The notes beneath the pieces are model-generated. The model was not told the origin of the DNA. It was given only the letters and a program-made list of their open reading frames with translations, and ran no database searches. From Mariniphaga sp041687255 (GTDB lineage: Bacteria > Bacteroidota > Bacteroidia > Bacteroidales > Prolixibacteraceae), in the NCBI GenBank assembly GCA_041687255.1, contig JAWLCL010000007.1, forward strand, positions 165,825 to 229,824: DNA of 64,000 nt, read 5' to 3'. This document shows, piece after piece, positions 63,484 to 64,000 of this stretch (its first letter is position 1; each line of letters opens with the position of its first letter). Position numbers and translations under genes: made by a program.

Positions 63484-63993
63484 ATGTTAAGCTGGAAGCA
63501 TATTATTTTCTTAATCTCAATCATTTTTGGAGTGTCTTTCCCTTCAATGGCGAATGTTGCTTTCTTTCATTATGGAATTGATAAAGGCCTTCCTGAAGCA
63601 AGAATAGTTTCCATAAGTCAGGATTCAACAGGGTTTATATGGCTGGCAGGAGAAAGCAGCCTGTATCGTTTTGATGGTGTTCGATTCAGAAACTACCAAA
63701 ACACAGGCAGCGGCTCAGCAGAATCATTTTTTGGTGAAATATTGACACTCTTCACCGATTCACAAGGAACTTTATGGGTTGGTTCATCTAATGGACTGGC
63801 CTATTATGATTTCAGGGGCGATGTGTTTATTCGTATAAAAAACGGATGGTCGAAAGAGGATGTGCATGATATTGCTGAAGATTCCGGTGGAAATCTTTGG
63901 ATGGCCACCAACTCAGGAATTGCCGGATTAAAAGTTGAGACCATGGAGACTGTATGGTATACCGGTGAAACATTAGTAAAACCATCATCCTGA
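63484..63993 (+). CDS. Two-component regulator propeller protein (start of an HTCS sensor), truncated in the window
   Basis: 169 residues from ATG at 63484, which begins the signal MLSWKHIIFLISIIFGVSFPSMA; an upstream ATG (63394) is the alternative. Three regulator-propeller blades: GLPEARIVSISQDSTGFIWLAG, TLWVGSSNGLAYYD and VHDIAEDSGGNLWMATNSGI. Full HTCS proteins are about 1300 residues with kinase and AraC domains. Here a TGA stops the frame at 63991, nine bases before the window ends, so the gene is truncated by a frameshift, a stop, or ends differently beyond. A +1 frame would read KTIILTG at that point. Confidence 0.7.
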   Translation: MLSWKHIIFLISIIFGVSFPSMANVAFFHYGIDKGLPEARIVSISQDSTGFIWLAGESSLYRFDGVRFRNYQNTGSGSAESFFGEILTLFTDSQGTLWVGSSNGLAYYDFRGDVFIRIKNGWSKEDVHDIAEDSGGNLWMATNSGIAGLKVETMETVWYTGETLVKPSS

Positions 63994-64000
63994 CAGGTGA

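Overview
The window is chromosomal DNA of a member of the Bacteroidota, most likely a Marinilabiliales/Prolixibacteraceae-type heterotroph. The taxon is inferred from the gene set: a SusC/RagA receptor under a FecI/FecR switch, the Na+-pumping NADH:quinone oxidoreductase operon, two type IX secretion (T9SS) markers, a start of a hybrid two-component (HTCS) sensor, and promoters of the Bacteroidota form TTG-N19/21-TAnnTTTG. I saw no rRNA, tRNA, CRISPR array, transposase, integrase or phage gene.

Layout. 1-5.2 kb (minus): SusC-like TonB-dependent receptor (3' end outside the window), FecR anti-sigma factor and, after about 980 bp of repeat-rich non-coding DNA, the FecI-like sigma factor. 5.4-6.1 kb: secreted BSP-family metallopeptidase. 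6.2-12.1 kb (minus): nqrABCDEF with a strong promoter and a terminator. 12.2-18.6 kb: T9SS plug protein, ApbE flavin transferase (serves NqrB/NqrC), a one-cysteine small membrane protein that may be an NqrM-like maturation factor, a small membrane protein overlapping acylphosphatase, an aromatic amino acid decarboxylase, a repeat-rich spacer and an unknown exported protein. 18.6-26.3 kb (plus): AddA/RecB-like helicase-nuclease, DUF4293 protein, sugar nucleotidyltransferase, a 54-residue ORF coupled to a Tat-exported enolase-superfamily enzyme, and an SLC13/DASS transporter. 26.3-27.6 kb (minus): two small haem proteins and a free-standing ThrRS-type editing domain.

27.7-39 kb: T9SS-secreted trypsin-like protease directly followed by a FecBCD/BtuFCD-type importer, a TGS-domain nucleoside kinase, Fe-superoxide dismutase with a 59-residue winged-helix protein, a LuxR regulator whose receiver domain lacks its phosphorylation residues, and a divergent unknown lipoprotein with a glycine-rich tail. 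39-44.8 kb (minus): a complete xylose module (GntR-type regulator, xylulokinase, xylose isomerase, sugar/H+ symporter) with recognisable operators. 45-50 kb: nitroreductase, proline dehydrogenase, OmpH-like protein, glycosyltransferase and a DUF3472 lipoprotein with an apparent signal-peptide frameshift. 50-56 kb: a haem-bearing outer-membrane barrel and a pentahaem cytochrome, divergent from a fused CcsBA cytochrome c synthetase. 56-58 kb: long-chain acyl-CoA ligase. 58.4-64 kb: three putative glycosidases of the DUF4038/apiosidase type and, divergent, the start of an HTCS sensor, which looks like the end of a polysaccharide-utilisation locus.

The points I would look at first are the xylose-regulator operators, the receiver-dead LuxR regulator beside the unknown lipoprotein, the editing-domain/haem-protein operon, the protease-importer operon, the one-cysteine protein beside apbE, two genes missed by a 60-residue cut-off, and the haem-porin/pentahaem pair opposite CcsBA.
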